From: an uncultured Candidatus Melainabacteria bacterium
GTDB taxonomy: Bacteria > Cyanobacteriota > Vampirovibrionia > Gastranaerophilales > Gastranaerophilaceae
DNA length: 12,559 nt
NCBI GenBank assembly: GCA_934700385.1
Contig: CAKUXO010000033.1
Span: forward strand, 1 to 12,559
Reading direction: 5' to 3'
Of this stretch, positions 5,931 to 12,437 are shown one piece after another (positions within the stretch are counted from its first letter, which is position 1; each line of letters opens with the position of its first letter). A program made the translations under genes and the position numbers. The notes under the pieces were generated by a model. That model worked only from the letters and a program-made list of their open reading frames with translations. It was not told the DNA's origin and did not search any database.

Positions 5931-7604
5931 TTATTTTAACATTGTTTTACTTCTTTGTTGTCTATGAAAAGTTATTGCAAAACGGTGGGCTTCATCTCTT
6001 ATCCTTTGAAAAAGATGAAGTGCGGGGGAATTTTTCGCAAAAATCACAGGGTTAGATTGATTAGGTAAAAAAACTTCTTCTTCTCTTTTTGCTAAAGAAA
6101 CGATATTTAATTTTAATTCAAATTCATTCATCATCGCTATAACGCTTGAAAGTTGACCTTTACCGCCATCAATTATTATTAAATCAGGAGGATTAATTTT
6201 ACCCGATTTAATTCTTTTAAATCGGCGAGATAATATTTCTCTCATAGATTTAAAGTCATCTACTTCGCCTTTTTCGATTGTTTTTAATTTATATTTTCTA
6301 TACATTGATTTTTTTGGCTGACCATTTTCAAAATACACCCCAGAAGCAACCGTGTTAGTACCTTGAATGTGAGATATGTCATAACATTCAATTGTGTGAG
6401 GAAATTTTGTAAGTTTTAATTTTTCTTGAATGTATGAACCAACTTCATTATAATCATTTTGAATTTGATTTAATTCTTTTAATTTCAATTGTTCAAGGTT
6501 AAAATCAGCGTTTTTCTTGGCAATTTTAAGCATTTCTTTATCTGTTGAAGTTTTTGCTTTTATAATGTCAACATCAGCATTTCTTCTTAAAGATAGCCAT
6601 TTTTTATATAATTCAACTTCATCAAAAGTTTCATCTAAAATTATTTTAGAGGGCAATTCTTCATCATTTAAAATGATATAATATTCCCTAATTGTGCTTT
6701 CAATTATTTCATTAATATCTGTTTTATTTTGCAAAATTTGAGAAAAAGAAAAATCTTTTTTATTAATAAGACGGCCTTGACGAATTTGTAAAATTGAAAT
6801 ACAAATTAAATTTGAACTATTTGAAATACCGATATAATCGTAGTTAATTGAGGTTGATTTAAAAACAACGCTTTGTTTTTCCATTGTTTTTTCAATGTCA
6901 TTAATGCTGTTTCTATAAAGCAAGGCTTTTTCAAATTCAAAATTTTTGCTTGCATTTTCCATTTCTTTTTTAAGAGTTTTAATTAATTCTTTTCTTTTGC
7001 CTGAAAGAAATAGCTCAACATTTTTTATTAATTTTTGATACTCCTGCTGGCTAACTTTATTCTGGCATGGGGCTAAACATTGACCAATATCATAATATAA
7101 ACAAGGACGAGTTTTATATTTTGGAGTTGTACATTTTTTAATAGGAAAAAGTTTATTAATTACTTCTAACGTAGCATACATCGCCCTTGAATCAGTGTAA
7201 GGACCGTAATATTTACCTTTTAAGGGGTTTTTATTTGCTTTTCTTACAACAGTAATTCTTGGATAATCTTCTTTTGTAATTAAAAAATAGGGGAATTTTT
7301 TATCATCTTTTAATAAGATATTATATTTTGGTTTATATTTTTTGATTAATTCATTTTCTAAGATAAGAGCTTCAATTTCAGAATTAACAACAATACACTC
7401 AATTCTTTCAATTTGAGGCACCATAACACTCAATTTAACAGAATCTGATTTATCTCCCATAAAATAGCTATTAACTCTGTTATAAAGATTTTTAGCCTTT
7501 CCGATATAAATTATTTCATTATTTTTATCAAAATATTGATAACACCCAGGGAGTTTGGGCATTAACTTAACTTGTTGGCGAATTTTTTCATTCTTAAAAC
7601 TCAT
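5931..7604 (-). CDS. uvrC: Excinuclease ABC subunit C, lacking C-terminal HhH domain
   Basis: 557 residues. UvrC makes the two incisions of nucleotide excision repair after UvrA/UvrB mark damage. An N-terminal GIY-YIG nuclease (about 15-95) has GCY at 20-22, YIG at 33-35, Arg43 and the catalytic Glu83 in ILENELIKKYKPKYN. Four cysteines (158, 168, 176, 180) match the conserved set thought to hold a 4Fe-4S cluster. A UVR segment (about 204-242) would contact UvrB. The RNase H-like nuclease has Asp409 (ECYDISH), Asp479 (IIIDGGKGQLS) and His540 (RDEAHRFA), the expected D-D-H set. The protein stops at RSKTMLK, exactly where most UvrCs (about 600 residues) continue into the tandem helix-hairpin-helix domain; no downstream frame encodes one. 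The ATG at 7604 lacks a clear ribosome binding site but fits the family N-terminus. The gene diverges from the small gene at 7710. Confidence 0.97.
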   Translation of the reverse strand: MSFKNEKIRQQVKLMPKLPGCYQYFDKNNEIIYIGKAKNLYNRVNSYFMGDKSDSVKLSVMVPQIERIECIVVNSEIEALILENELIKKYKPKYNILLKDDKKFPYFLITKEDYPRITVVRKANKNPLKGKYYGPYTDSRAMYATLEVINKLFPIKKCTTPKYKTRPCLYYDIGQCLAPCQNKVSQQEYQKLIKNVELFLSGKRKELIKTLKKEMENASKNFEFEKALLYRNSINDIEKTMEKQSVVFKSTSINYDYIGISNSSNLICISILQIRQGRLINKKDFSFSQILQNKTDINEIIESTIREYYIILNDEELPSKIILDETFDEVELYKKWLSLRRNADVDIIKAKTSTDKEMLKIAKKNADFNLEQLKLKELNQIQNDYNEVGSYIQEKLKLTKFPHTIECYDISHIQGTNTVASGVYFENGQPKKSMYRKYKLKTIEKGEVDDFKSMREILSRRFKRIKSGKINPPDLIIIDGGKGQLSSVIAMMNEFELKLNIVSLAKREEEVFLPNQSNPVIFAKNSPALHLFQRIRDEAHRFAITFHRQQRSKTMLK

Positions 7605-7656
7605 ACAAATATACTAACATATTTAAAACATGTTATAAATTAAATTTTTGTGGAAT

Positions 7657-7673
7657 GTTACTAAAGTAGTAAC
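7657..7673. repeat. Perfect 7-bp inverted repeat in the uvrC divergent region
   Basis: GTTACTA (7657-7663), spacer AAG, TAGTAAC (7667-7673). It lies between uvrC and the divergent small gene, 37 bases before the latter's ATG. It could be a regulator-binding site or a leader hairpin. The arms are short, so chance is possible. Confidence 0.4.
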
Positions 7674-7709
7674 TGTTAGATATTGCCACGGAAAGGCAGG
7701 TGGATTAAA

Positions 7710-7994
7710 ATGATATTGGAATTTAAAGTCGATGAATTATCTGTTCAGGGCGCTTGGCTTAAAACTCTTTATGATTTAATTGAAGAATTAAATTGTAAAT
7801 GCCAAACGTTTATGGAAGAAAAATACAACACGTCAAGGAACTGTTTTGCCCCCGTACGTGTTGTAAAAATCTTTGGTACAGATTCCATGCTTGGTTGGTT
7901 AAAACTAAGAATGGAAAGATATAACCATTTTATTGATTCGCTTAACTATCAAGATGTTTTCAGCGTATCGTTTTTTAATGAAAACGAAGAATGA
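7710..7994 (+). CDS. Conserved-looking hypothetical protein (94 residues)
   Basis: I place the start at the ATG at 7710, which has AGGTGG 6 bases upstream; an upstream in-frame TTG (7683) would put that ribosome binding site inside the gene. The product begins MILEFKVDELSVQGAWLKTL and appears to be a soluble mixed alpha/beta protein: an N-terminal beta strand, a helix with LYDLIEELNCKCQ, a middle strand APVRVVKIFG, and a second helix LGWLKLRMERYNHFI. There are three cysteines, no signal peptide and no membrane segment. I do not recognise the family. It is divergent from uvrC and converges with rplY, its stop lying 2 bases from the rplY stop, so no separate terminator is possible between them. 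The good ribosome binding site and non-random composition make it a likely real gene. Confidence 0.7.
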   Translation: MILEFKVDELSVQGAWLKTLYDLIEELNCKCQTFMEEKYNTSRNCFAPVRVVKIFGTDSMLGWLKLRMERYNHFIDSLNYQDVFSVSFFNENEE

Positions 7995-7996
7995 AA

Positions 7997-8275
7997 CTAG
8001 ATAACAGCAAATTCAACGTTTAATAGTTCACTTGTAGAGAAGTTCATTTGAAGTTCTTGAATTTTAGCGTTAATTTTTTCGCCACCAAGATTAATTTCCC
8101 ATGTGCCTTCTTCATTATTTCTGTTAGCTAATTCAAATTCATGTGTGCTGATTTGAATGTTTTTTGGTTCAATATTTTTACCATAAATTGACCCTGGAAG
8201 GAAGCCTTCTTTTCTGATTTGACGAGGGTTTTTGCCTTCTTCTCTTAATGTTGCATTTAATTTAGCGTTTGCCAT
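7997..8275 (-). CDS. rplY: 50S ribosomal protein L25 (short form)
   Basis: 92 residues, close to the short (E. coli-like, 94-residue) L25 rather than the long CTC form with an added C-terminal domain. L25 binds 5S rRNA in the central protuberance of the large subunit. The sequence shows the family core: LREEGKNPRQIRKEGFLPG (basic, RNA-binding), SIYGKNIEP, which matches the usual 'YGkg.eP' segment, the beta strands ISTHEFELA and TWEINLGGEKINAKIQEL, and the closing LNVEF. AAGGAG lies 10 bases before the ATG. It stands alone, divergent from folP. The usual neighbour pth is not seen. Identification is from overall motif order; the match is moderate to good. Confidence 0.88.
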   Translation of the reverse strand: MANAKLNATLREEGKNPRQIRKEGFLPGSIYGKNIEPKNIQISTHEFELANRNNEEGTWEINLGGEKINAKIQELQMNFSTSELLNVEFAVI

Positions 8276-8361
8276 ATTATTATATCTCCTTGACTTAATT
8301 GTATTCTTAATCTATTAATAATAATGTACTGTAATATCTATTATATTTGTTGAACAAAAAA

Positions 8362-9522
8362 ATGCAATTTTTATCTAAAACAGTTTTAAAAAAATTTATA
8401 AAAAAAGAAATATCATCAGTTGGTTTTGATGAGAGTTATATAAATTCGGCTATTAAAAAACATCTTTTTCTTTCTATAAAGATTTTTGATGTTACACCGT
8501 CTCAAGCAACAATAATTAAACAAGCAGCCCTTTCATCTGGTTGCGATTGTGCGGTTAATCGTGGGGTGATTGATTGCTCTGTAAGTTTTTCAGATTGTAT
8601 TTTATCTGGAAGTTTAAATCAAATTGAACAAGTTGCAAAAAAACTTTCTAATCAACCTTTTTCGTTATCTAAGCTATCAGAAGTTTTACTAGAACAACTT
8701 GAAAACGAGAAAAAATCAACCCATAAAACTAAAATAATGGGAATTTTAAATTTAACTCCTAATTCTTTTTCTGATGGCGGAGAGTTTATTCAAATTGATA
8801 AAGCAATTAACCATGCAATTGATATGATTGAACAAGGGGCGGATATTATTGACATAGGCGCTCAATCAACCAAACCAAAAGCAGATTTAGTTTCAGTTGT
8901 TTATGAAATAGAAAAAGTTGTACCTATTGTAACAGCTCTTAAAACGGCATATCCAAATGTTGAAATAAGCGTTGACACTATGACTCTTGGCTGCGCTAAG
9001 GCCTCAATTGAAGCTGGGGCAGATATAATTAACGATGTTAGTTTTTTAGCAAACGAAGAATTTGCAAAAATTTGTGCCCAAGCAAACAAAAAACTTGTCA
9101 TAATGCATTCAAGAGGTAATTCTAAAACTATGGATGAATTAACTTCTTATGATAATTTAGTTGATGAAATTTATAAAGAAATTTATCAAAAAGCAATTTT
9201 AGCTCAATCTCAAGGTCTTGAAAAAGAAAACATTATTATTGATTTAGGTTTTGGTTTTGCAAAAACAATTAATCAAAATTATGAACTTTTAAAAAGAATA
9301 GGTGAATTTAAGTCAATGGGTTATCCTGTTTTAGCAGGTGTTTCAAGAAAAAGATTTCTTCAAGACACAATCAACACAAAAGAACCTAAAGACGCAGATT
9401 TATTAACCGCTATTGCGACATCTTATCTTATTCAAAATGAAATTGAATATGTAAGAGTTCATAATGTTAAAGATTCAATTCAAGCAAGAGCTTTTTGTGA
9501 TAGATTACAAAACTATATTTAA
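8362..9522 (+). CDS. folP: Dihydropteroate synthase, extended N-terminal-domain form
   Basis: 386 residues from the ATG at 8362; a TTG-TTG alternative at 8347 would add five. No ribosome binding site is visible for either. The enzyme condenses p-aminobenzoate with dihydropterin pyrophosphate in folate synthesis. The TIM-barrel part (about 122-386) has MGILNLTPNSFSDGG (126-140), DIGAQSTKP (164-172), DT at 205-206, IIND, VIMHSRG (246-252), DLGFGFAKT (294-302), AGVSRKRF (325-332) and VRVHNV. These follow the family order, with variants: GAQSTKP for the usual GGESTRP, DLGFGFAKT for DPGIGFGKT, and VHNV for VHDV. The first 120 residues form an extra domain (TIIKQAALSSGCDCAVNRG, then QPFSLSKLSEVL) that I recall from longer DHPS proteins of clostridial and thermophilic lineages. 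Convergent with the YkgJ gene, overlapping by four bases. Confidence 0.95.
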   Translation: MQFLSKTVLKKFIKKEISSVGFDESYINSAIKKHLFLSIKIFDVTPSQATIIKQAALSSGCDCAVNRGVIDCSVSFSDCILSGSLNQIEQVAKKLSNQPFSLSKLSEVLLEQLENEKKSTHKTKIMGILNLTPNSFSDGGEFIQIDKAINHAIDMIEQGADIIDIGAQSTKPKADLVSVVYEIEKVVPIVTALKTAYPNVEISVDTMTLGCAKASIEAGADIINDVSFLANEEFAKICAQANKKLVIMHSRGNSKTMDELTSYDNLVDEIYKEIYQKAILAQSQGLEKENIIIDLGFGFAKTINQNYELLKRIGEFKSMGYPVLAGVSRKRFLQDTINTKEPKDADLLTAIATSYLIQNEIEYVRVHNVKDSIQARAFCDRLQNYI

Positions 9523-9962
9523 TCTTCAAATTCTCTAAAAGGTTTAACAGGATTTTTTTGAATTCTTTTAAAAACTTCATTAAATTTTTCAATCGGTTCA
9601 AAATGAAAACCGCACTCGGGGTGCAATTGCGCACCAAAAGAAAATATTTCTTCACTTGGATAGTTTTTACAAATTGAAGGGCGGGCTTTGTGGTTTTTGC
9701 ATAATCTTTTTTCTTTATCAAACCAATTACAAGAAAAAACCAAGCCAAAATCATCTTTATCTATTACTGAAATATGCTTATAAAAACTATATGTATCGTT
9801 ATTTTTGATTTCTTCAAACTCATCGAGCGTTGAAATTACTTTGTTTTTATGTCTTACATAAATTTTTTCGCAGCATTTACCGCATTTAGCACACGCACCA
9901 AAGCGATAATATCGCCTTTTTAAAATGTTTAAGAAAAAGAATTTTTTGATTTTTTCAAACAT
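9519..9962 (-). CDS. YkgJ-family cysteine-cluster protein
   Basis: 147 residues. The signature CAKCGKCC (Cys24, 27, 30, 31) is the CxxCxxCC motif of the YkgJ/UPF0153 family, followed by further conserved cysteines: Cys78 (SCNWFD), Cys88 (LCKNH), Cys98 (RPSICKNYP) and Cys117 (HPECGFH). The family is thought to bind zinc or an Fe-S cluster; its biochemical role is not settled. The start ATG (9960-9962) overlaps the stop of the upstream 110-residue gene in the sequence TAATG, so translation is probably coupled. The stop codon overlaps the folP stop on the other strand: both use the palindrome TTAA at 9519-9522. The N-terminal residues are basic and hydrophobic (FEKIKKFFFLNILKRR), possibly membrane-associating but too charged for a signal peptide. 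Confidence 0.9.
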   Translation of the reverse strand: MFEKIKKFFFLNILKRRYYRFGACAKCGKCCEKIYVRHKNKVISTLDEFEEIKNNDTYSFYKHISVIDKDDFGLVFSCNWFDKEKRLCKNHKARPSICKNYPSEEIFSFGAQLHPECGFHFEPIEKFNEVFKRIQKNPVKPFREFED

Positions 9963-10294
9963 TACGCTATATCATTTATAAAATTTTCATTTTCAAAAAT
10001 TTTATCATAAGAAAAATTAATATCTTCAGGCTTAATTATTCCATCAAACATCTGTTGCATAACAAGATTTGAAGCAGCCTGTTCATCTGTTGATTTTAAA
10101 ATTTCACTAAACTTTTGAATATCTTGTTCTTTTTGATATTTTTCAAAAGCAACCGATGAAATATCAGATTGATCTATGAAAAAATTTTTACTGTCTTCTT
10201 CGTATGGGTTAGAAACACCCAAACCTCTAATTCTATCCGCATTTTGACTTTGTAAAATAGATTCTGAAGAATTATTTTGAATTTTATCCAGCAT
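9962..10294 (-). CDS. Hypothetical protein (110 residues), coupled to the YkgJ gene
   Basis: The ATG at 10294 has AGGGA about 5 bases upstream and sits just below an extended -10 promoter. The product is acidic and Asn/Gln/Ser-rich (MLDKIQNNSSESILQSQNAD at the start), probably disordered for 35 residues, followed by a helical part with DISSVAFEKYQKEQDIQKF and a helix around NLVMQQMFDGI. There are no cysteines, no signal peptide and no membrane segment. I do not recognise it. The helical segment faintly recalls small flagellar or secretion-associated proteins, but that is not enough to name it. Its stop codon overlaps the start of the YkgJ-family gene (TAATG), indicating a two-gene operon and perhaps a shared task. 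Confidence 0.75.
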   Translation of the reverse strand: MLDKIQNNSSESILQSQNADRIRGLGVSNPYEEDSKNFFIDQSDISSVAFEKYQKEQDIQKFSEILKSTDEQAASNLVMQQMFDGIIKPEDINFSYDKIFENENFINDIA

Positions 10295-10314
10295 ATTTCC
10301 CTAAGTCTTATTCT

Positions 10315-10323
10315 ATTATACCA
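10315..10323 (-). promoter_or_regulatory. Extended -10 promoter for the 110-residue/YkgJ operon
   Basis: The minus strand reads TGGTATAAT, a consensus extended -10 element (TGnTATAAT), which does not require a good -35. Transcription from about 10308 would give a leader of about 14 bases containing the AGGGA ribosome binding site. This separates the operon from the LOG-family gene upstream. Confidence 0.6.
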
Positions 10324-10359
10324 ATAGTATCCGATAAATTTATTTTTTTACAATTATCC

Positions 10360-10977
10360 TTAAGATTTATTTTTTGTAGCAATTTTGTCGGCTAAATAGT
10401 TGATATTTGAAAATTCATAGTTATTAATGTAATTAATAGCGTCAAATGGGCTTTTTGCTATGTAATACATTTTTTGTGAAACCTTTGGCGCAAAACGATT
10501 TTCAACTATTTTATTGAAAAATTTAATTAAATCATCATAAAAACCATTAGTATTTAAAATTACAATCGGTTTATCGTTATAACCAAGTTGTTTTTGAACT
10601 AACATTTCTGAAAGTTCTTCTAAGGTTCCAAAACCGCCTGCAATTGCAATTAAAGCCTGAGATAACTCATCCATTTTTGCTTTTCTTTCACGCATGCCCT
10701 TAGTTAAAATAAATTTTGTGCAATCACCCGAAGAAATTCCAAGGTTATATAATCTTTCAGGCATGACGCCGATTACTTCACTTCCATGCATTTTAGCAGC
10801 CGAGGTTACTTCACCCATTAAACCCAAAGTTGAACCGCCATACACAACATCATAGCCGCATTTTGCCATTTCAACACCGAGCTTATAGGCTTCTCTAAAA
10901 TATATATCATCAATTTTGTTGCATGAACTTGCAAAAACACAAATTGAGTTAACTTTTTCGTTTTTTACATTTACCAT
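10360..10977 (-). CDS. LOG-family (TIGR00730-type) nucleoside 5'-monophosphate phosphoribohydrolase
   Basis: 205 residues with a single Rossmann-like domain. Members, once misannotated as lysine decarboxylases, cleave the base from nucleotide monophosphates such as cytokinin ribotides or AMP-like substrates. Seen here: SICVFASSCN near the start (family 'ICVFCGSS'), VVYGGSTLGLMGEV (45-57), the MRERKAKM motif (95-102), and GGFGTLEEL (114-122) matching PGGxGTxxE, with Ala113 in place of the usual Pro. The catalytic Arg and Glu of these motifs are retained. The ATG at 10977 has no Shine-Dalgarno; a TATCAT hexamer 7 bases upstream raises the possibility of a nearly leaderless mRNA. The true substrate in this organism is unknown. 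It lies between the glycosylase gene and the 110-residue/YkgJ operon on the same strand. Confidence 0.92.
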   Translation of the reverse strand: MVNVKNEKVNSICVFASSCNKIDDIYFREAYKLGVEMAKCGYDVVYGGSTLGLMGEVTSAAKMHGSEVIGVMPERLYNLGISSGDCTKFILTKGMRERKAKMDELSQALIAIAGGFGTLEELSEMLVQKQLGYNDKPIVILNTNGFYDDLIKFFNKIVENRFAPKVSQKMYYIAKSPFDAINYINNYEFSNINYLADKIATKNKS

Positions 10978-11032
10978 AATTAATATGATAGAATAAATTT
11001 AAAAAATAAACTAGTGATTTTGAAATTTATTT

Positions 11033-11791
11033 TTAACCATTATTACAAAATTGTCTTATAACACATTCATAGCATTTAGGACTAGCTGAACAAACTTCGC
11101 CATAACCTCTTGCTGCGTAATTCCATAATAAATAGTCCATTTTTGTTTGGCTAAGTCCAACTTTATCTGCAAAATCTTTAAATTCATCTATAATCTCATA
11201 ATCAGCTTCAGAGTTAACTAAATTTAATCTTTGAGGACTGATTAATCTTTTAATATGTTTATCTGGTTTAATTAAATCAATTCCAACGTTTCTTAAATAT
11301 TCGCAAACTAGTTCAATACCGATATATTTTAATTTATAAATACTTTTATTATCAGCAAGCATTTTAACGACATTTGACACTTTATCATGGATTATAAAGT
11401 TATCAAGAGAACCATAGTCTTTTTCAATTTTTTCAAATGTTTCTATGTTTGTTTTTAGGGAATTCATTTGATTTTTAGTAGTAAATGAACTATAGCATTT
11501 TAATTTTTTAATATTTTCAATTAAAATCTCAGGATTAGTATTTTTTAATTTATCTTTATCAAAATCAAAAAACAAAGAATTTACTTCATTTTTGCGCTTA
11601 GATACATTTTTCCAAGCAACTACGGCGCTTAATTGAGCATAGATGAAGGCTTTGATGTGGTCTTTAAAACTAAAACTTTTACCATTACTTCTTGCTTCAA
11701 GGGCATTGAGAATTTCTTTATCTATGCCATCAGTTTTATTCACAAGGTAGTTATCCAAAATTTGAAACAAAAATTTATAGTCTTTTGTCAT
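11033..11791 (-). CDS. HhH-GPD-like DNA glycosylase with C-terminal Fe-S cysteine motif
   Basis: 252 residues. The fold is suggested by three signals: an early helix DHIKAFIYAQLSAVVAW (44-60), like the 'FI..ILsqQ.s' helix of HhH-GPD glycosylases; a hairpin region LKYIGIELVCEYLRNVGID followed by KPDKHIKRL, where Asp177 occupies the place of the catalytic Asp (compare VDTHI of endonuclease III); and four C-terminal cysteines, C234-x5-C240-x2-C243-x5-C249. Endonuclease III uses C-x6-C-x2-C-x5-C for its 4Fe-4S cluster, so the first gap is one residue short. Likely role: removal of damaged bases in base excision repair; the lesion is unknown. Start: ATG at 11791 with GAGGTG 4 bases upstream. Divergent from an XRE regulator, with a 13-bp inverted repeat between, suggesting regulated expression. 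A non-repair HhH protein remains possible. Confidence 0.72.
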   Translation of the reverse strand: MTKDYKFLFQILDNYLVNKTDGIDKEILNALEARSNGKSFSFKDHIKAFIYAQLSAVVAWKNVSKRKNEVNSLFFDFDKDKLKNTNPEILIENIKKLKCYSSFTTKNQMNSLKTNIETFEKIEKDYGSLDNFIIHDKVSNVVKMLADNKSIYKLKYIGIELVCEYLRNVGIDLIKPDKHIKRLISPQRLNLVNSEADYEIIDEFKDFADKVGLSQTKMDYLLWNYAARGYGEVCSASPKCYECVIRQFCNNG

Positions 11792-11802
11792 AGTACACCT
11801 CG

Positions 11803-11837
11803 TCTATTATAAATTCTTTAAATCAATTTATAATAGA
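11803..11837. repeat. Perfect 13-bp inverted repeat, candidate operator of the XRE regulator
   Basis: TCTATTATAAATT (11803-11815) and AATTTATAATAGA (11825-11837) are exact reverse complements around a 9-base spacer. The site lies between the divergent glycosylase and XRE genes. Its right arm overlaps the candidate -10 of the glycosylase promoter, and each arm contains a TATAAT read outward. Centre spacing of about 22 bases, two helical turns, suits a dimeric repressor. Binding by the adjacent regulator is inference. Confidence 0.65.
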
Positions 11838-11853
11838 TTAATTCTCTTGTCAA
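11827..11853 (-). promoter_or_regulatory. Candidate promoter of the glycosylase gene
   Basis: On the minus strand a perfect TTGACA (11853-11848) is followed after 15 bases by TATAAA (11832-11827). The spacing is shorter than the ideal 17. It would give a leader of about 28 bases with the GAGGTG ribosome binding site. The inverted repeat covers the -10 and start region, a position suited to repression. Confidence 0.45.
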
Positions 11854-11892
11854 TGTGTTTAACTGCTATTTAAAATATATTAAGGTGATAAT

Positions 11893-12207
11893 ATGTCAAT
11901 AAAGAAGAATTTAGGCAACAGAATACGAGAAATAAGAATTAATCGTGCACTCACTCAAGAAGCGTTAGCCGAAAAAATCAACCTTTCGGCAAAAAGCTTA
12001 AGCCAAATAGAATTAGGTAATAACTTTGTTTCAGCTGAAACTTTAGATGAATTATGTACAGCGTTAAATATCACCCCAAGCGCACTTTTTGATTTCAAAT
12101 GTTCAGATACTACGGAAAATACTTATCTTGATGAAATTGTTAAGAGATTGAAAAATAACCCAACATTGTTAAAAATTATTTACAAAATCGTTATTGCACT
12201 AGATTAG
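11893..12207 (+). CDS. XRE/Cro-CI family helix-turn-helix regulator
   Basis: 104 residues. The ATG at 11893 follows AAGGTG by 5 bases. Residues about 7-66 form an XRE-type HTH domain: LGNRIREIRINRALTQEAL, then LAEKINLSAKSLSQIELGNN, with the two HTH helices at about 21-28 and 32-40, and the usual third segment SAETLDELCTALNITPSALF. The C-terminal 35 residues (DEIVKRLKNNPTLLKIIYKIVIALD) form a short helical, hydrophobic tail that may mediate dimerisation. No ligand or peptidase domain is present. It is divergently transcribed from the DNA glycosylase gene and probably binds the intervening inverted repeat, controlling itself and the glycosylase (inference). Such small regulators also occur in mobile elements, but no other mobile signature is seen here. 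Confidence 0.93.
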   Translation: MSIKKNLGNRIREIRINRALTQEALAEKINLSAKSLSQIELGNNFVSAETLDELCTALNITPSALFDFKCSDTTENTYLDEIVKRLKNNPTLLKIIYKIVIALD

Positions 12208-12211
12208 TGCA
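12195..12211. repeat. 7-bp hairpin at the end of the XRE gene
   Basis: TGCACTA (12195-12201), loop GAT, TAGTGCA (12205-12211). The stop codon TAG is inside the right arm. A T-rich stretch follows only after about 9 bases, so it is at best a weak terminator; it may simply protect the transcript end. Confidence 0.45.
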
Positions 12212-12247
12212 TATTGACATATTTTTAAAAATTATATTTTAAAATAC

Positions 12248-12277
12248 TTGATTTTTTATTTTTATGGAGCATAATAT
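12248..12277 (+). promoter_or_regulatory. Candidate promoter of tRNA-fMet
   Basis: TTGATT (12248-12253) and TAATAT (12272-12277) are spaced by 18 bases and would start transcription about 30 bases before the tRNA. A perfect TTGACA at 12214-12219 lies further upstream but lacks a well-spaced -10. In such AT-rich DNA the assignment is weak. Confidence 0.35.
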
Positions 12278-12315
12278 ACATGTTAAGTTAAATACTTAAT
12301 ATACAAATTGAATAT

Positions 12316-12392
<77 letters not shown>

Positions 12393-12402
12393 AGTAAAAA
12401 GC

Positions 12403-12437
12403 AATAAGGATAAGGTTTTCACCTTGTCCTTATTTTT
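12403..12437 (+). terminator. Rho-independent terminator after tRNA-fMet
   Basis: A 14-bp stem (12403-12416 with 12421-12434, including one G-U wobble), loop TTTC and a T-rich tail. It sits 10 bases after the tRNA CCA and ends the tRNA transcript. Confidence 0.9.

Noticed and set aside
7683..7709. TTG start for the small gene divergent from uvrC
   Set aside because: The ATG at 7710 has a strong AGGTGG ribosome binding site that would otherwise lie inside the coding region.
8901..9101. Minus-strand frame inside folP
   Set aside because: It lies opposite conserved DHPS motifs and has no independent support.
9467..9754. Minus-strand frame of 95 codons overlapping folP and the YkgJ gene
   Set aside because: It is an alternate frame of the well-supported YkgJ-family gene, with no motif of its own.
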